Assembly: GCA_026545765.1 (NCBI GenBank) | Contig: CM048841.1 | Location: 86,844,636-86,908,635, forward strand | From: Plantago major | Taxonomy: Eukaryota > Streptophyta > Magnoliopsida > Lamiales > Plantaginaceae | Length of the DNA stretch: 64,000 nt | Direction: 5' to 3' | Shown: positions 1 through 10,507 of the stretch, one piece after another | How positions within the stretch are numbered: the first letter of the stretch is position 1 | Layout: every line of letters starts with the position of its first letter | Notes under the pieces: generated by a model | Told to the model about the DNA's origin: nothing | Databases searched by the model: none | Seen by the model: only the letters and a program-made list of their open reading frames with translations | Program-made: the position numbers and the translations under genes

Positions 1-793
1 TAGCCTCAATACCTCTTTGTGTGACTACGTATCCAAGGAATTTCCCAGAGGAAACTCCAAAGGAGCACTTGGTTGGATTCAACTTCATGTTGTACTTGCG
101 GAAAACTAAGAAGGCTTGGCAGAGATGGTCTAGGTGTTGGTCGGCGACCAATGATTTGACCAACATGTCATCAATGTACACCTCCATGGTGTCCCCCAGC
201 ATGCTGGCAAACATGCGGTTGACCAGGCGCTGGTAAGTGGCTCCTGCGTTCTTGAGTCCAAAGGGCATGACCTTGTAGCAGAAGGTCCCCCTCTCTGTAA
301 CGAAGGCTGTCTTCTCTTGATCTTCAGGGTGCATCAATATCTGGTTGTAACCCGAGAAGGCGTCCATGAAGCTTAGAAGCTCATGTCCTGCTGTAGCATC
401 CACTAGCATGTCTATGTGCGGAAGTGGGAAAGAATCCTTCGGGCATGCTTTGTTGAGGTCAGTGAAATCTATGCACACTCGCCACTTGCCATTTTTATTC
501 TTTACTACCACAATGTTGGCTAACCAGTCTGGGTAATGTACTTCGCGGACAGATCCGATATCAAGCAACTTTTGGACTTCTTCATTGATGACCTTGTTCC
601 GCTCTGGAGCGAACTTCCTCCGTTTCTGTCTGACTGGTGGGTAATCTGGATCAACCTCAAGTCTGTGGGTGATAACCTCTGGGTCGACTCCTGTCATGTC
701 TGCATGTGACCAAGCAAAGCAGTCATGGTGAACTTTGAGAAATGTGACCAACTGCTCTCTTAGCTCTGGCCTCAACCTTGCCCCAATCTGAAC
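1..793 (-). CDS. Gypsy reverse transcriptase, partial at window edge
   Basis: An open reading frame of about 264 codons on the minus strand is truncated by the window start. It begins with a linker typical of Tat pol (FAWSHADMTGVDP), followed by RT motifs in order: a PVRQKRRKFAPER segment, WRVCIDFTDLNKACPKDSFPLP, the SFMDAFSGYNQI block carrying the first catalytic Asp, FCYKVMPFGLKNAGATYQR, and YIDDMLVKS with the catalytic Asp pair. All expected catalytic residues are present, so this domain looks intact as far as it can be seen. A TAA at 794-796 lies immediately upstream in the same frame and separates it from the protease-RT linker. Confidence 0.9.
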
Positions 794-796
794 TTA

Positions 797-1497
797 GTGA
801 TCTAGATAGTCTGGGTGAATCTGAACTTCATCGAGCTCTTCCATCCCTGGCTGGTCCGGGTCAACTGGGGGGTTGAGTTGCTGTAATTGCTATAACTCTG
901 CTGCCTTGGGCTCCAAGGCTTCCATGTAACATGTCCTCACATCCCGCTGCTGCCCAAAAATCTCTTTCACCCCCCACTTGGTAGGGAAGCGAATCACCTG
1001 GTGGTGGGTTGACGGTACTGCTTTCATCTCGTGAATCCCCGGCCTACCAAGGATGGAATGGTAGCTTGACGGACTGTCTACAATCAGGAACTTCGTCGGT
1101 AGGTTGACGCCTTCTGCATAGACAGGAAGGGTAACACTCCCAACCGTGTACTTCTTTTCTCCACTGAAGCCATATAGAGTTGTCGGCTGACGAAGGATGG
1201 CAGTCTCATCTATGCCCATTTCTGTCATAGGAAAATGATGTTAGCAGAGCTCCCATTGTCAATGAGAACTCTCTTCGTAAGACAGTTTGCAATGAGAATT
1301 GAAATAACTAAAGCATCGTCATGAGGACTGATTAGTTGCTTAGACTCTTGGTCTGAGAAGCTAATAGTCAAGTCAGATGAATAGGTGTCTGATGCCCTGT
1401 GAGCGTTAGGCTCAGGCCTTACCGTTCGCCTACTATGGCGCTTCGCCGCAGAGTATGAGACACCGCTGATCTCTGATCCCCCAGAGATTACGTTCAT
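797..1497 (-). pseudogene. Gypsy aspartic protease region, frameshifted
   Basis: This is the retroviral-type aspartic protease segment between gag and RT. The minus-strand frame at 1497-1225 ends in RVLIDNGSSANIIFL, which carries the protease active-site motif in the form D-N-G rather than the usual D-S/T-G. The following segment (1228-890) continues in another frame with the second half of the fold (GRPGIHEMKAVPSTHHQVIRF type). The two frames overlap at 1225-1228, which indicates a one-base indel. A TAG at 890-892 then interrupts the linker, and a TAA at 794-796 lies in the same frame. The function is inferred from position and from the resemblance to plant Tat pol. Confidence 0.7.
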
Positions 1498-1528
1498 TAC
1501 CTTGTTGGTCTGAGGGGGCTCAGGCTGA

Positions 1529-3136
1529 TCAGTGCCCTACCGACTGGCGAGGGTCTTTTTTACCTTTGTCAGAGAGGTACTCCGTCAAGTGCCCTCTCTT
1601 CAAGAGCTCGGCTACCTCCAATCGCAGGGAGATGCACTCTGCAGTTGTATGGCCATGGTCTTCATGAAACTCACACCACTTGTTGGAGTTTCTTTGATCT
1701 GGAGGTGTCCTGAGTTTTCCTGGCCATCTAACTCTGTCACCCATGCTTTTCATGACTGCTACACACTCCTCTGGTTCAATGTTGAGGGAGTAACTCGGAG
1801 GTGGTGCTCGGGTTTCTGTCCTCCTTTGTTGGATTAGAGGGCGAGGTGCATTCACAACAGGTCCATGTCTTCTCTCAGTTGGGTATGGCCTAGCACGATA
1901 GTCTAGAACCCTTCGTTCAACTCGTCTGTCAGGCTTGGGCTCCTTGCGAACACTTTGGCTTGACATGTAAGGTCTGTTGGCATCATCCTCCTCCCATTTG
2001 ATCTGAGCCCATGCTTTGGCGAGCACGTCTCCCATTGTTCGACAGGGGTACATGGTCAGCTCCTTGTACAAGCCCGAGTTGGGTGGCAGCCCTTTGCGGA
2101 AGGCGTTGACAACAGTGTCCTTGTTGCAGTTGGGGATTGACACCTTCTCCTTGTTGAATCTTGCAACGTACTCCCTGAGAGATTCGATAGGTCTTTGTCG
2201 GACGTTACACAAGTCGTCCGACAGTTTCAAAAGCTTGCGACTGCTTGCGAATTGTTCCACAAAGCAGTCGACTAATTGGGCAAAAGAAGAAATGAAATTA
2301 TTGGGTAAGTTGGTATACCATTGTAGGGCTGGTCCGATCAGACTGGAACCAAACCCTTTGCACATGCATGCCTCACGGAGATCCTTGGGGATGGCTATGG
2401 TGAACATCCTCTGCTTGTACTGTGAGACATGGTCATCCGGGTCTGTTGTTCCATCATAGAGCTTCATGCTTGGGAAGGTGAACTTGGTTGGCATCTCCAC
2501 CAAGGCTATAGCGTCGCCGAAGGGAGAGTCAGCAAAGTTGTTGGGTAAGCTCTTCTTGATCGGTGCTGGCACTCCAGGGATCCTTTGGATCATCTCTTCT
2601 AAGCTCACCAGTTTGGAGGCTAGCTCCTCGTTGCTACTTCCGTGACCTGCAGAGAGGGTTAGCAAGTGATCTACCTGACTTGGACTTTGGTTGCGTTGTT
2701 GTGGTGATTCGTTATTCATCCTTGGGTTAGCAACCTCGAACGAAACCATCCTGCTGGTAGTACCCTGAGTGATCTCAAGGGCTGGCCTTGGCGGAGCGCT
2801 CACCACTTGAGAGACTGGAGTTACGGGAATCACCCCTTCCGTCTCTTCAAAAGTTAGCTGGCAAGCCTCAATCGTGTTGCGTGGTGGGTTCTCCACCCCA
2901 ATGCCATGAGTCAGTCGGCGAGATGAGGTCGCGTCCAATGTTGGATCCTCCTGATGGAGGACAGACTCAACCCTTTCCTTCAAGAGCGAGTTCTCCTGGC
3001 GGACAGCGCGGTTTTCGTCCTCAAGGACCTTAATCTCCTTGGCGTTCTCTTGCATCTGGGCCGCCAAGGCTCTGATCTGAGCGGTGACGTCCATCTCCTC
3101 TACCTCTTCGAGAACGTATTCGTCTGAGTGTGTCAT
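1529..3136 (-). CDS. Gypsy gag polyprotein (capsid/nucleocapsid)
   Basis: The 535-codon open frame encodes the structural protein of the element. Residues about 1-75 are acidic with heptad-like spacing ([20 protein letters not shown]), probably a coiled coil. The central region, about residues 210-400, is the retrotransposon gag domain: [19 protein letters not shown], the ALQWYTNLP block, and a [15 protein letters not shown] block followed by FRKGLP. The C-terminal part has a zinc-knuckle-like [14 protein letters not shown] motif followed by [14 protein letters not shown], as in other Tat gags. The frame has no interruptions, unlike the protease region downstream of it. It sits about 75 bases inside the primer-binding site. 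Confidence 0.88.
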   Translation of the reverse strand: MTHSDEYVLEEVEEMDVTAQIRALAAQMQENAKEIKVLEDENRAVRQENSLLKERVESVLHQEDPTLDATSSRRLTHGIGVENPPRNTIEACQLTFEETEGVIPVTPVSQVVSAPPRPALEITQGTTSRMVSFEVANPRMNNESPQQRNQSPSQVDHLLTLSAGHGSSNEELASKLVSLEEMIQRIPGVPAPIKKSLPNNFADSPFGDAIALVEMPTKFTFPSMKLYDGTTDPDDHVSQYKQRMFTIAIPKDLREACMCKGFGSSLIGPALQWYTNLPNNFISSFAQLVDCFVEQFASSRKLLKLSDDLCNVRQRPIESLREYVARFNKEKVSIPNCNKDTVVNAFRKGLPPNSGLYKELTMYPCRTMGDVLAKAWAQIKWEEDDANRPYMSSQSVRKEPKPDRRVERRVLDYRARPYPTERRHGPVVNAPRPLIQQRRTETRAPPPSYSLNIEPEECVAVMKSMGDRVRWPGKLRTPPDQRNSNKWCEFHEDHGHTTAECISLRLEVAELLKRGHLTEYLSDKGKKDPRQSVGH

Positions 3137-3194
3137 GACGGCTTGCTTAGCGGGTTGCGGTTGCTACTGGATTACCTTTCTTGATAGCCGGGGC

Positions 3195-3210
3195 CCACGG
3201 TGGGCGCCAA
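3195..3210 (-). other. Primer-binding site of the gypsy element
   Basis: Read on the minus strand this is TGGCGCCCACCGTGGG, two bases inside the LTR edge. TGGCGCC is the usual start of plant gypsy primer-binding sites. I have not assigned the tRNA. Confidence 0.65.
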
Positions 3211-3212
3211 AT

Positions 3213-4143
3213 TGTAGATGCTCAGAAATCTACAATCAAACTAGGGTTAGAAATTGGGGGGCACCAGCAACCTGCAAGGCACAGTAGCAAACAGAGACGT
3301 GAGGTTCCAAGGTGACACCGGTGTGGTGCCGACCGTATGGACTCCGACGCTCAAGTTAGAGAACTGGCAGACAGCGTAATTAAATGAAAGAGGTAGGAGA
3401 GAGATGACGGCAAGCGTCGACTTATCCTGTTGGTTGAGTTGGTTCGGCAACGTGATGGACGAGCACCGGCAATGGGCTAGCTTACCTTGTAGGGGAGAGC
3501 TAGCTGGTAATCGTCTGACAGAGATGGATGACGATGGATGATGGCGGATGGTTGAAGGTTGATAACGGATGGTGATGAACGATCGTGGATGATGGTAGGT
3601 GGCGGTTGATGTTGATCAGAGAGCTTGAGAGAGATGGAGGCGTGAGAGATTGATTGCTAGGGTTGGTTGCAGTCAGAATGCGATGCCCCTTCCACGTCTC
3701 CCTATCCTTCTCTATATAGTTCATCCGTCGTTGGGGTCTGTCCGCGAATCTCGGGTGAGGCTGTTGGACCTGGCTAAGTGGGTTGGACTTGGTCTCACGT
3801 AGTTGGAGGATTCCTTTCAAGTTGGTTGCTTACTGACTGACTTAGTCGGCCAAGCAATACGAGTTAGTTAGTTTGTTAGTCGAGTGCTGACTGACAGAGT
3901 CAGTCATGCGAGGAAAGCTAGCTAGCTTGTCAACCAGCTGGGAAGGTTGGCGAGGTCGAGTGAGTCGGATAGCACGTAGACTGTTAGGTAGATGGCTTAG
4001 CTAGGTGGGTTCGCTAACTGGCCTTTGGAATCCAACCCGCGTATGAAGTCAAGACGGACTCATTAATGGATTGCGGATTGGGTCGTAGCCTTGATGGGCT
4101 GGTCTGTTAGTCTAGTTGACAAGAACGAATGTTGACCAATACA
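3213..4143 (-). repeat. 5' LTR of the Ty3/gypsy element
   Basis: On the minus strand this 931-bp block starts TGTATTGGTC and ends ATCTACA, so it has the canonical TG...CA ends. The primer-binding site follows directly. The first ~250 bases of the LTR resemble 38587-38836, which sits behind a polypurine tract there. That independently fixes the TG edge. The second LTR and the target duplication are outside the window. Confidence 0.8.
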
Positions 4144-4309
4144 ACTTTTTGGTTGCGATTCATAATTATATGTTTTCAAATATTATTCTTTTCTTCTGTA
4201 ACTTCTATACATTTTTATAACATTAGCGACAATTAAACATGAGTTTAAATAGATATCATTAGAATTGCACTCAAGTAGGTCAAGTATAACTAGACAAACC
4301 ATAGAGCAT

Positions 4310-4319
4310 GACCGAAATA
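4310..4319. repeat. Left 10-bp target duplication of TIR element
   Basis: GACCGAAATA, repeated exactly at 13561-13570 in the same orientation, immediately outside the inverted termini of the element at 4320-13560. Confidence 0.8.
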
Positions 4320-4926
4320 GGGAAATATGCATAACACTCCCCTGAGTTATTAATAATGTGCGCGAAACCCCGTTGAGTTAACGAATTAGTACCAAACCCC
4401 CTTGCGTTATTAAAAATGGGCACAAAACCCCCCACCCTTTATTTTTAAAGTGTATGAGGTACACTCTCATTAGGTGCGACTTTAGATGTTTGTTTATGTT
4501 ATCTTCGAAAATATTAAAATGACTTAAATTTGAGCTATTAAAAATAGTAAAACTCTACTTTTTTCCTGGTTAAATGAACAACAAAAATCGATCACACAAT
4601 ACTGGTTATATAGCACTGAAATATATAAATAACAACCATAGATAACACTAATTAAGATTGTCATTACATATCAACAACATATACCAATTCATTATTAGTA
4701 TAAACTGAAACTATGAATGTCCAGTCCACCTAGTCGCGTTAATTTGGAGTAAGAAAACCTAAAAGAACATACATTGTCGCAACTAACATGAGCACACCGT
4801 AAAAAAAAGCTGAGGGGGTTCCACGCACATGTTTTAATAACTCGGGGGGTTTCGCGCACATTTTTTAATAACTCACTGGAGCTGACGACGGATTATCATT
4901 GTTGACTTTTTTTTTTAAATCGATTA

Positions 4927-5085
4927 TTGGCGACGGATAGAATCTATCCGTCGCCTTATTTAACGACGAATAGAATCTATCCGTCGCCCAATGTAACGAC
5001 GGATAGAATCTATCCGTCGCCTTATGTAACGACGGATAGAATCTATCCGTCGCCTTATTTAACGACGGATAGAAGCGATCCGTCG
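4927..5085. repeat. CACTA subterminal inverted units, left side
   Basis: About five near-identical ~35-bp units, each an inverted pair such as GACGGATAGAATCTATCCGTCG. In CACTA elements such subterminal arrays are the binding sites for the element-encoded regulatory protein; here that role is inferred from position. Confidence 0.75.
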
Positions 5086-5328
5086 ACCAATATATTATTG
5101 GAATTAGTGACGGAATCTGAAATTCCGTCACTAATTTATTTATTTTTAATTTTGTTTTTTTTCATATTAATCCTTGTTTTTCGTAGTTCACCTATTTAAT
5201 CAATATAATGTTCGATAATAAATCAATAATACGGAAAATATTTCAATAAATGATATATAAAAAATGTAATATCTGAACAAGTGTAAATATAATAAATCTG
5301 AACATACATAGTACATATACATAACTAG

Positions 5329-6290
5329 CTACCAGACGGGTGGTGCCGTCGAACCGGACATGAATCGCTTCCATTCAGAATCAAGGCGCCGTTCTCCTCC
5401 TTCGTTTCTCTCGTCATACCGCTCCATCTCTTGAGTTAGAGCTGCAACCTGTTCCCGGACCTGCGACTGCACCATTTCCGAGACCCGGTCCTGTGTGTAA
5501 ACCGGACGTCTAGATTGCTGGGATGATGATGAGGAGCACCCCGGACTAGCCAAGCTCAAAACGAGGCTCCTGAGTCCATATATTCGTCCTTTGTTGTCTG
5601 GTTTGTTGACCTCTAGGAAGATGTTGTCAACTTGTTCAGTTGACAGCACATCACCCGTCTCTTCCTCCGCCTACTCCGAGCATCAACCTCAGCCTGAAAT
5701 CGTAAATAGCAGATATCATGATCAGTTACTGTTTTTCAAAAATAACTTGTAATAGTGTACAAATATGAACTTTAAGCAACATAAACAAACCGCAATAGAC
5801 GAGGCCCGGCAGTCGGTCCATACCCCACCCTTCTGCTTGGCCTTCTTGAATATGTCATACTTGGATGTCACCTCCCCCCTGTGACATCTGAACAACATAT
5901 ATAGTCAACAATTTATCATCTCACAAGTAATAGAGCAGAGACACAATACATACACATAATGCTAGATTGAAAAAAACATATATATACTTACCGATTGGTA
6001 ATAATCAGTGAGAGTAGATCGCCTCCCAAGGTGGTGAACGGCCCTTCCTGCCGCATCAGACTGAGATGCCCGGTTCTGTCTGTTGATGTAGGCATTGTCC
6101 TGGACATCAGTTTTGCGCCAGTAGGCATCCCAAAGGGCCCACTCCGCTGCATCAACCTGTGGAGGCATTGGGCCATTCCGATCCCGAATGGCCTTCCAAG
6201 TACATACCATATCCCTGTACAGTTTAGATCCCACAGTCTCGTAAACACGCCAGATTTGTGGGATCAATCTGCTGGGAATGAAGTACTCCT
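5329..6290 (-). pseudogene. Ptta/En/Spm-type CACTA protein, C-terminal exons
   Basis: Three exon-like blocks on the minus strand. The block at about 6267-5962 reads IWRVYETVGSKLYRDMVCTW, then WALWDAYWRKTDVQDNAY, then AGRAVHHLGRRSTLTDYYQ, the core of the plant Ptta/En/Spm transposase family (Transposase_24). A small block near 5890-5805 reads TSKYDIFKKAKQKGGVWTDC. The block at 5649-5329 reads STEQVDNIFLEVNKPDNKGR and ends in a polar tail (VREQVAALTQEMERYDER). The element at 20990-21970 carries the same three blocks with similar splice borders, which supports the exon structure. In CACTA elements this second gene is the DNA-binding accessory protein. A frame change near 5690 suggests it is broken. 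Confidence 0.75.
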
Positions 6291-6469
6291 TCTACATTCC
6301 CAATTTCATACAACATCCAAAGTCAATACATATATAACGTCACCATGTTACATCAATTTAATAAGATACAACAACATAACAGATATGGTGACTAACATAT
6401 CACCCAAACAAAGTGGCTAACATACCACTCACATATAGTGGTTAACATACCATTCACATTGTCCTAAAT

Positions 6470-7878
6470 TGTTGGTCCAGATAACGGCAAAGTAAAAGAC
6501 TAGGGGGGGTGAATAGTCTTTTAAAACTTTTGTCGATAAACACAGTTTCTCAGAAACCTGGGGGTTTGTAATACTTAAATTCAGAGCGCGGATGACTTTA
6601 AGATAGGTAAGTGCAGAAACAATAAGTAAGTGTGTGTGTGCTTTGCTGAAATGTAAATACAGAAAGGTAAATAACACAGCAAGTATAGTGGTATCTGGAG
6701 GTGGCGTAATCCTCCAACTAATCCACTTCGGTCTTTCTGAGACCTAGAATTCACTAGAACAGATAATTGAGTTCACCTTACAATAATCCTATTCTAAGAT
6801 TCCTAAACAAATGGTTCCCAACCAAATGTTCCCCCTGAGTTATTCCCCAGCTCCTAGAGCTAAGTACTTCCTCTACTCAGATAACCTTGGAGTTATTCCC
6901 TGATTTCCCAAATCAAGTACTTCCTCTGCTCCACGCCTTGATGGTGTTGGTTATAAGGTTTGTCAGAGAGGCTTCAGATAACTTTTCATTATGTTTTCAG
7001 AGAGCCAAATGTAACGAGACTACTTAATACACTTGTTCGGTGGATGGCGATCGCTTTCTTGACCCAAGTAATTGTGTCCGCTCGAGAATGAGCTTCGAAA
7101 GGGTATCCGATAGTTCAACTCTTTCACGAATAACAATCTCTTGTTAAGGTTCGGACAACTTAGAACTACTAGTGATTCTTCAAGCAATGTAAAGCTTTCG
7201 AAAGGGTAGTAGAGTGCTTGAGAGAATACTTTGCTTGATGGTAAGTTTGCAAGATAGAGCGTTCTAAGGTATGTTCTTCAAGCATCTAAGTGTGTGATAT
7301 ATATAGATAAATTTGAGAGGCGTTTGAATTGTATCCGTTGTGCTCTCTATCAAATTATATCCGTTTATATCTTGAACTATGTACTCAGAAGTCACTATCT
7401 CATCTTTCGAGAGGATCGCTTTTTCAAAGATTTACCCGATGCATTTAATGCATAATCTTTATTCATTGTCCTTTAGTCTCAACGGATACATGAGCCTTTC
7501 TGATGGCTTGCATGCTCCATACTCATGATGTCATATGTCCAGAATCATATCCCGAAAGTAAGTTAATATACTTAAGAAAGGATTAAGGACATAGTCTTTC
7601 TGAGTTAGACTAAACCTTTGTGTTTTCATAAACCTTGTGCAATCTTCAGTCTTCTAATCTTCAGAAAAGCTCCATTACTAGGATTGATCTTCATGGTCTT
7701 CTTGAAATAAAAATTACACTCAGAGACCTATAATCCTAATACAAGATTTACTAGACTAATCATACTCAGTGATTTCCTCTTTTACAATGTTCAAGTGAAC
7801 CAAGAGCACTTAATCACCTTTCTGGCTAAGATAAGAACATGTGATGAGTGATCAAAATACTAACAGATATTCCTAACA
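6470..7878 (-). mobile_element. Solo LTR inside the CACTA, 5-bp TSD
   Basis: The 1409-bp insert begins TGTTGGTCC and ends CCTAACA, with TAAAT duplicated on both sides (6465-6469 and 7879-7883). No primer-binding site, polypurine tract or coding region is present, so I read it as a solo LTR. It contains the stretch GACTAGGGGGGGTGAATAG, a phrase common in plant LTRs. The related CACTA at 18686-22523 has the uninterrupted sequence at 20722-20742 (reverse complement CCTAAAATTTACTAACAC). Strand cannot be fixed from the ends alone; minus is a guess. Confidence 0.8.
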
Positions 7879-7984
7879 TAAATTTTACTAACACAATGGT
7901 GACTAACATATCACCCAAATAAAGTGGCTAACATACCACTCACATACATTGGCTAACATACCACTCATATTAAAACGATTATAA

Positions 7985-9262
7985 CACTACAAGAATAACC
8001 GGATTTAGGGACGGATAAAATCCGTCCCTAAGTTAGGGACGAATCGGTGGTGCTAGAGACGGACTAGGGACGGATAGGCCTATCCGTCCCTAGTCCGTCT
8101 CTAGTCCGTCCCTAAATAGGGACGGATTAGTAATCCGTCCCTATTTAGGGACGGATAGAATTATCCGTCTCTAAATTTAGAGACGGATAATTCTATCCGT
8201 CTCTAATTCGTTGACTAAAAAAAAAAATTTAGGGACGGATAGATTTATCCGTCCCTAAATTAGAGACGGATAGATCTATCCGTCCCTAAACTATCAGAAA
8301 CCCTAATTTATAACTCTCTTCCTCCCACACTTACTAACCACTCCTCCTCCTTCTCTCCTTCTCTCCCACTCCACCACCACCACTCCACCACCGTTCGACC
8401 ACCACTCCACCGCCGTTCGACCACCACAGGATCTCCGTCCTCCACCACCTCCACCGTACCACCACCTCCACCACCACGGGCTCTCCGTCCTCCACCTCCA
8501 CCACCACTCTACCACCTCACCACCACCTCGACCACCACTACCTCTTCGTCCACCACGGCCTCTACGTCCACCACCACTCCAACACTGCCTCTCCGTCCAC
8601 CACCACTCGACCACCACTGCCTCTCCGTCCACCACCACGACCACGCTCCCAGATCCACCACCAAGACATCTATACTGCCACCCCACCACGAGATCCGTCC
8701 ACCACTATCTCCGGCCAGTCCAACAAGACCCAGATCCAGATCTAGATTTTTTATATTGTATTATTGTAATTTCTTATTTGTATTAATTATTATTAAATTT
8801 TGTATATTGTATTATTGAATATTGTATGAAATTGTTGGTTTATCCGTATTGAATAAAATTATCAGTTTATGCGTATTGAATAATCGTATACAATTTTCGG
8901 TTTATCCCTATTGAATATTCGTATATAATTGTTGGTTTATCCGAATTGAATAAAATTATCGATTTATCCGTATTGAATATTCGTATAAAATTGTCGAAAT
9001 ATTCGTATTAAAAATAAAAATTAAAAAAAAATAAAAAATACTATTTAGGGACGGATATTTATCCGTCCCTAAAGGTCTTTGACCATTAGGGACGGATAAT
9101 ATCCGTCCCTAAATAGGGACGGATAAAATATCCGTCCCTATTTGGTTAGAGACGCCCGTTTTAAGGACGGGCGTCTCTATCCGTCCCTAACGGTTTAGGG
9201 ACGAATCGGCAGGGGTTTAGGGACGGATAAATCCGTCCCTAAACCCGATTTTTTTTGTAGTG
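7985..9262. mobile_element. Non-autonomous mini-CACTA, TSD TAA
   Basis: This 1278-bp element starts CACTACAAGAATAACCGG and ends TTTTTTTTGTAGTG, with a 3-bp duplication TAA on each side (7982-7984, 9263-9265). Both ends carry arrays of TTAGGGACGGAT...ATCCGTCCCTAA inverted units, a different subterminal family from the host CACTA. It encodes no transposase. Its centre (8330-8740) is a CCACCA-rich low-complexity stretch followed by AT-rich TTTATCCGTATTGAATA-type repeats. The other CACTA copy keeps the empty site near 20625-20635. Confidence 0.9.
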
Positions 9263-9299
9263 TAATAACAAATAAAGGAATGCCATATTTTAACTTACC

Positions 9300-9849
9300 C
9301 TCAGCTCATCAAAGTACTCGGCCCTCATGCGGTCCGAGATGTGAGACCAATACTCTCACCACCCTGCCCAGGTGGCTCTCTCCTGCTCCGGAAGATGTCA
9401 CCTAGTTTGTTGTGGACCTCCCGAGGCCATAAACTGTTGTCAATGTATAAGATACAAGAAACAAATATATATTACTTTAGTACAACAATTTATACTTGTC
9501 AACTATCATAAGTTATGTTTTACATATTTAAGAAGAATGTATAATACTTACTTGGCAGGATCAACAGGAAAAATCACAGGCAACCCGTCCCACGTGACGT
9601 TGGGATTCAGTGGATCAAACACGAGGTAGGGACAATCGTCATGGTCGCCCTCCAGTATGTGTCCGGGCTGAATGGTAGAGCCCCTGCTGCTATCACCTGC
9701 TCGGGGGGTCTCAGAATCGAGACACGCCGCCTGACTACCAGAGCCCTCCCTGTCCTCTGACCCTGTCCCCGACCAAGCACTATCATGCGGCTGGCTGCGT
9801 GGGGGGGGGGACGATAGGTGGACTTCCTCTGTCGCGGCATCTGTAAAAA
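9300..9849 (-). pseudogene. CACTA second gene, N-terminal exons
   Basis: Two exon-like blocks precede the Ptta/En/Spm core on the minus strand. The upstream block (about 9849-9560) is Pro/Arg-rich and ends with DPLNPNVTWDGLPVIFPVDP before a splice-donor-like GTAAGTATT. The next block (about 9450-9300) reads LWPREVHNKLGDIFRSRREP. It needs a one-base shift to continue into the expected DRMRAEYFDELR. The same blocks lie at 20087-20600 in the second CACTA. The frame changes indicate decay. Confidence 0.6.
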
Positions 9850-9858
9850 ATGTCGTGC

Positions 9859-10407
9859 TTATTCCGCCTTATCGCGTTTCCTGCTTGGATATTCAAGAAA
9901 CACCACTTGTCGTGCTTGAGTCGCCAGAATAAATGGTTCATACTTGGTTCGGTACCTCTTCTTTTGGTTCACATCAACCATTTCATACTGCTCGTTCTTC
10001 CTCGTACCTCCTGGATTCTGATCATACCACTCAACATCAAACAAGAAGGTTTGTTTCAATGGCAAGCCGGAATATTCAATCCTCACTATTCGTTTTAGCT
10101 TCCCGTGGAAATCAAACAAAACAGCGTCTCCATAATCTTCTGCACCCTTAACACACACCCCGGAGTTGCTTGTCGCCATGGCCGTGTTACATTCAGTCAT
10201 GTGGAACCTAAGGCCATTGACTATATAACCTGGGAATGTGTAGACCTTTTTGAATGGCCCCTCTGCGAGAGCCTTTAAGTATATGCATGTGACGTTGTTA
10301 ATAGGATTTCGGACATACTCTCGGAACCAATCTGGAAATTCTGTAGGAATTTTTGAGTCAAGTAGTTCCTCTAGTGTATCCTCTGTCATCTGAGGATTTT
10401 CTTCCAA
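9859..10407 (-). pseudogene. DUF4216-like domain of CACTA protein
   Basis: A 182-codon open block contains FPDWFREYVRNPINN, KKVYTFPGYIVNGLRFHM, NSGVCVKGAEDYGDAVLFDF, GLPLKQTFLFDVEWYD and PFILATQARQVVFLEYPS. This is the order of motifs I know from DUF4216, the domain that follows the TNP2-type transposase in plant CACTA proteins. The block is open, but it is separated from the preceding exon by a ~100-base intron-like gap and from the catalytic domain by a deletion, so it is unlikely to work as a transposase part. The function of DUF4216 itself is unknown to me. Confidence 0.75.
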
Positions 10408-10507
10408 ACAACGCTTTTTGAAAAAACTGTAAACATTGATTCGATGATAAGTCTATAATTGAAGTAGAGACTTACGTAGCTATATTAAAATTTAAAGAAA
10501 GTGTTGC

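Larger units (their letters stand above)
1..4143 (-). mobile_element. Ty3/gypsy LTR retrotransposon, Tat-like, 5' portion
   Basis: Read on the minus strand the order is 5' LTR (3213-4143), primer-binding site, gag, protease and reverse transcriptase, and the element runs off the left edge of the window inside RT. That pro-RT order after a long gag is the Ty3/gypsy arrangement. The RT contains the catalytic YIDD box and the YIDDMLVKS context that I associate with the plant Tat lineage. RNase H, integrase and the 3' LTR must lie outside the window. The copy is not intact: the protease region has one frameshift, and stop codons interrupt the frame between protease and RT. A related but separate copy leaves its 3' tail at 37110-38836, and its LTR start matches this one. 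Confidence 0.92.

Noticed and set aside
4868..4876. ATAACTCAC as a definite target duplication of the trimmed CACTA
   Set aside because: The same word belongs to a unit repeated several times in the host TIR element, so its occurrence at both junctions may be coincidental; mentioned only as a possibility.
8303..8689. 128-codon open frame rich in Gly, Trp and Arg on the minus strand
   Set aside because: It is a translation of CCACCA low-complexity DNA inside the mini-CACTA, with no domain and no start context.
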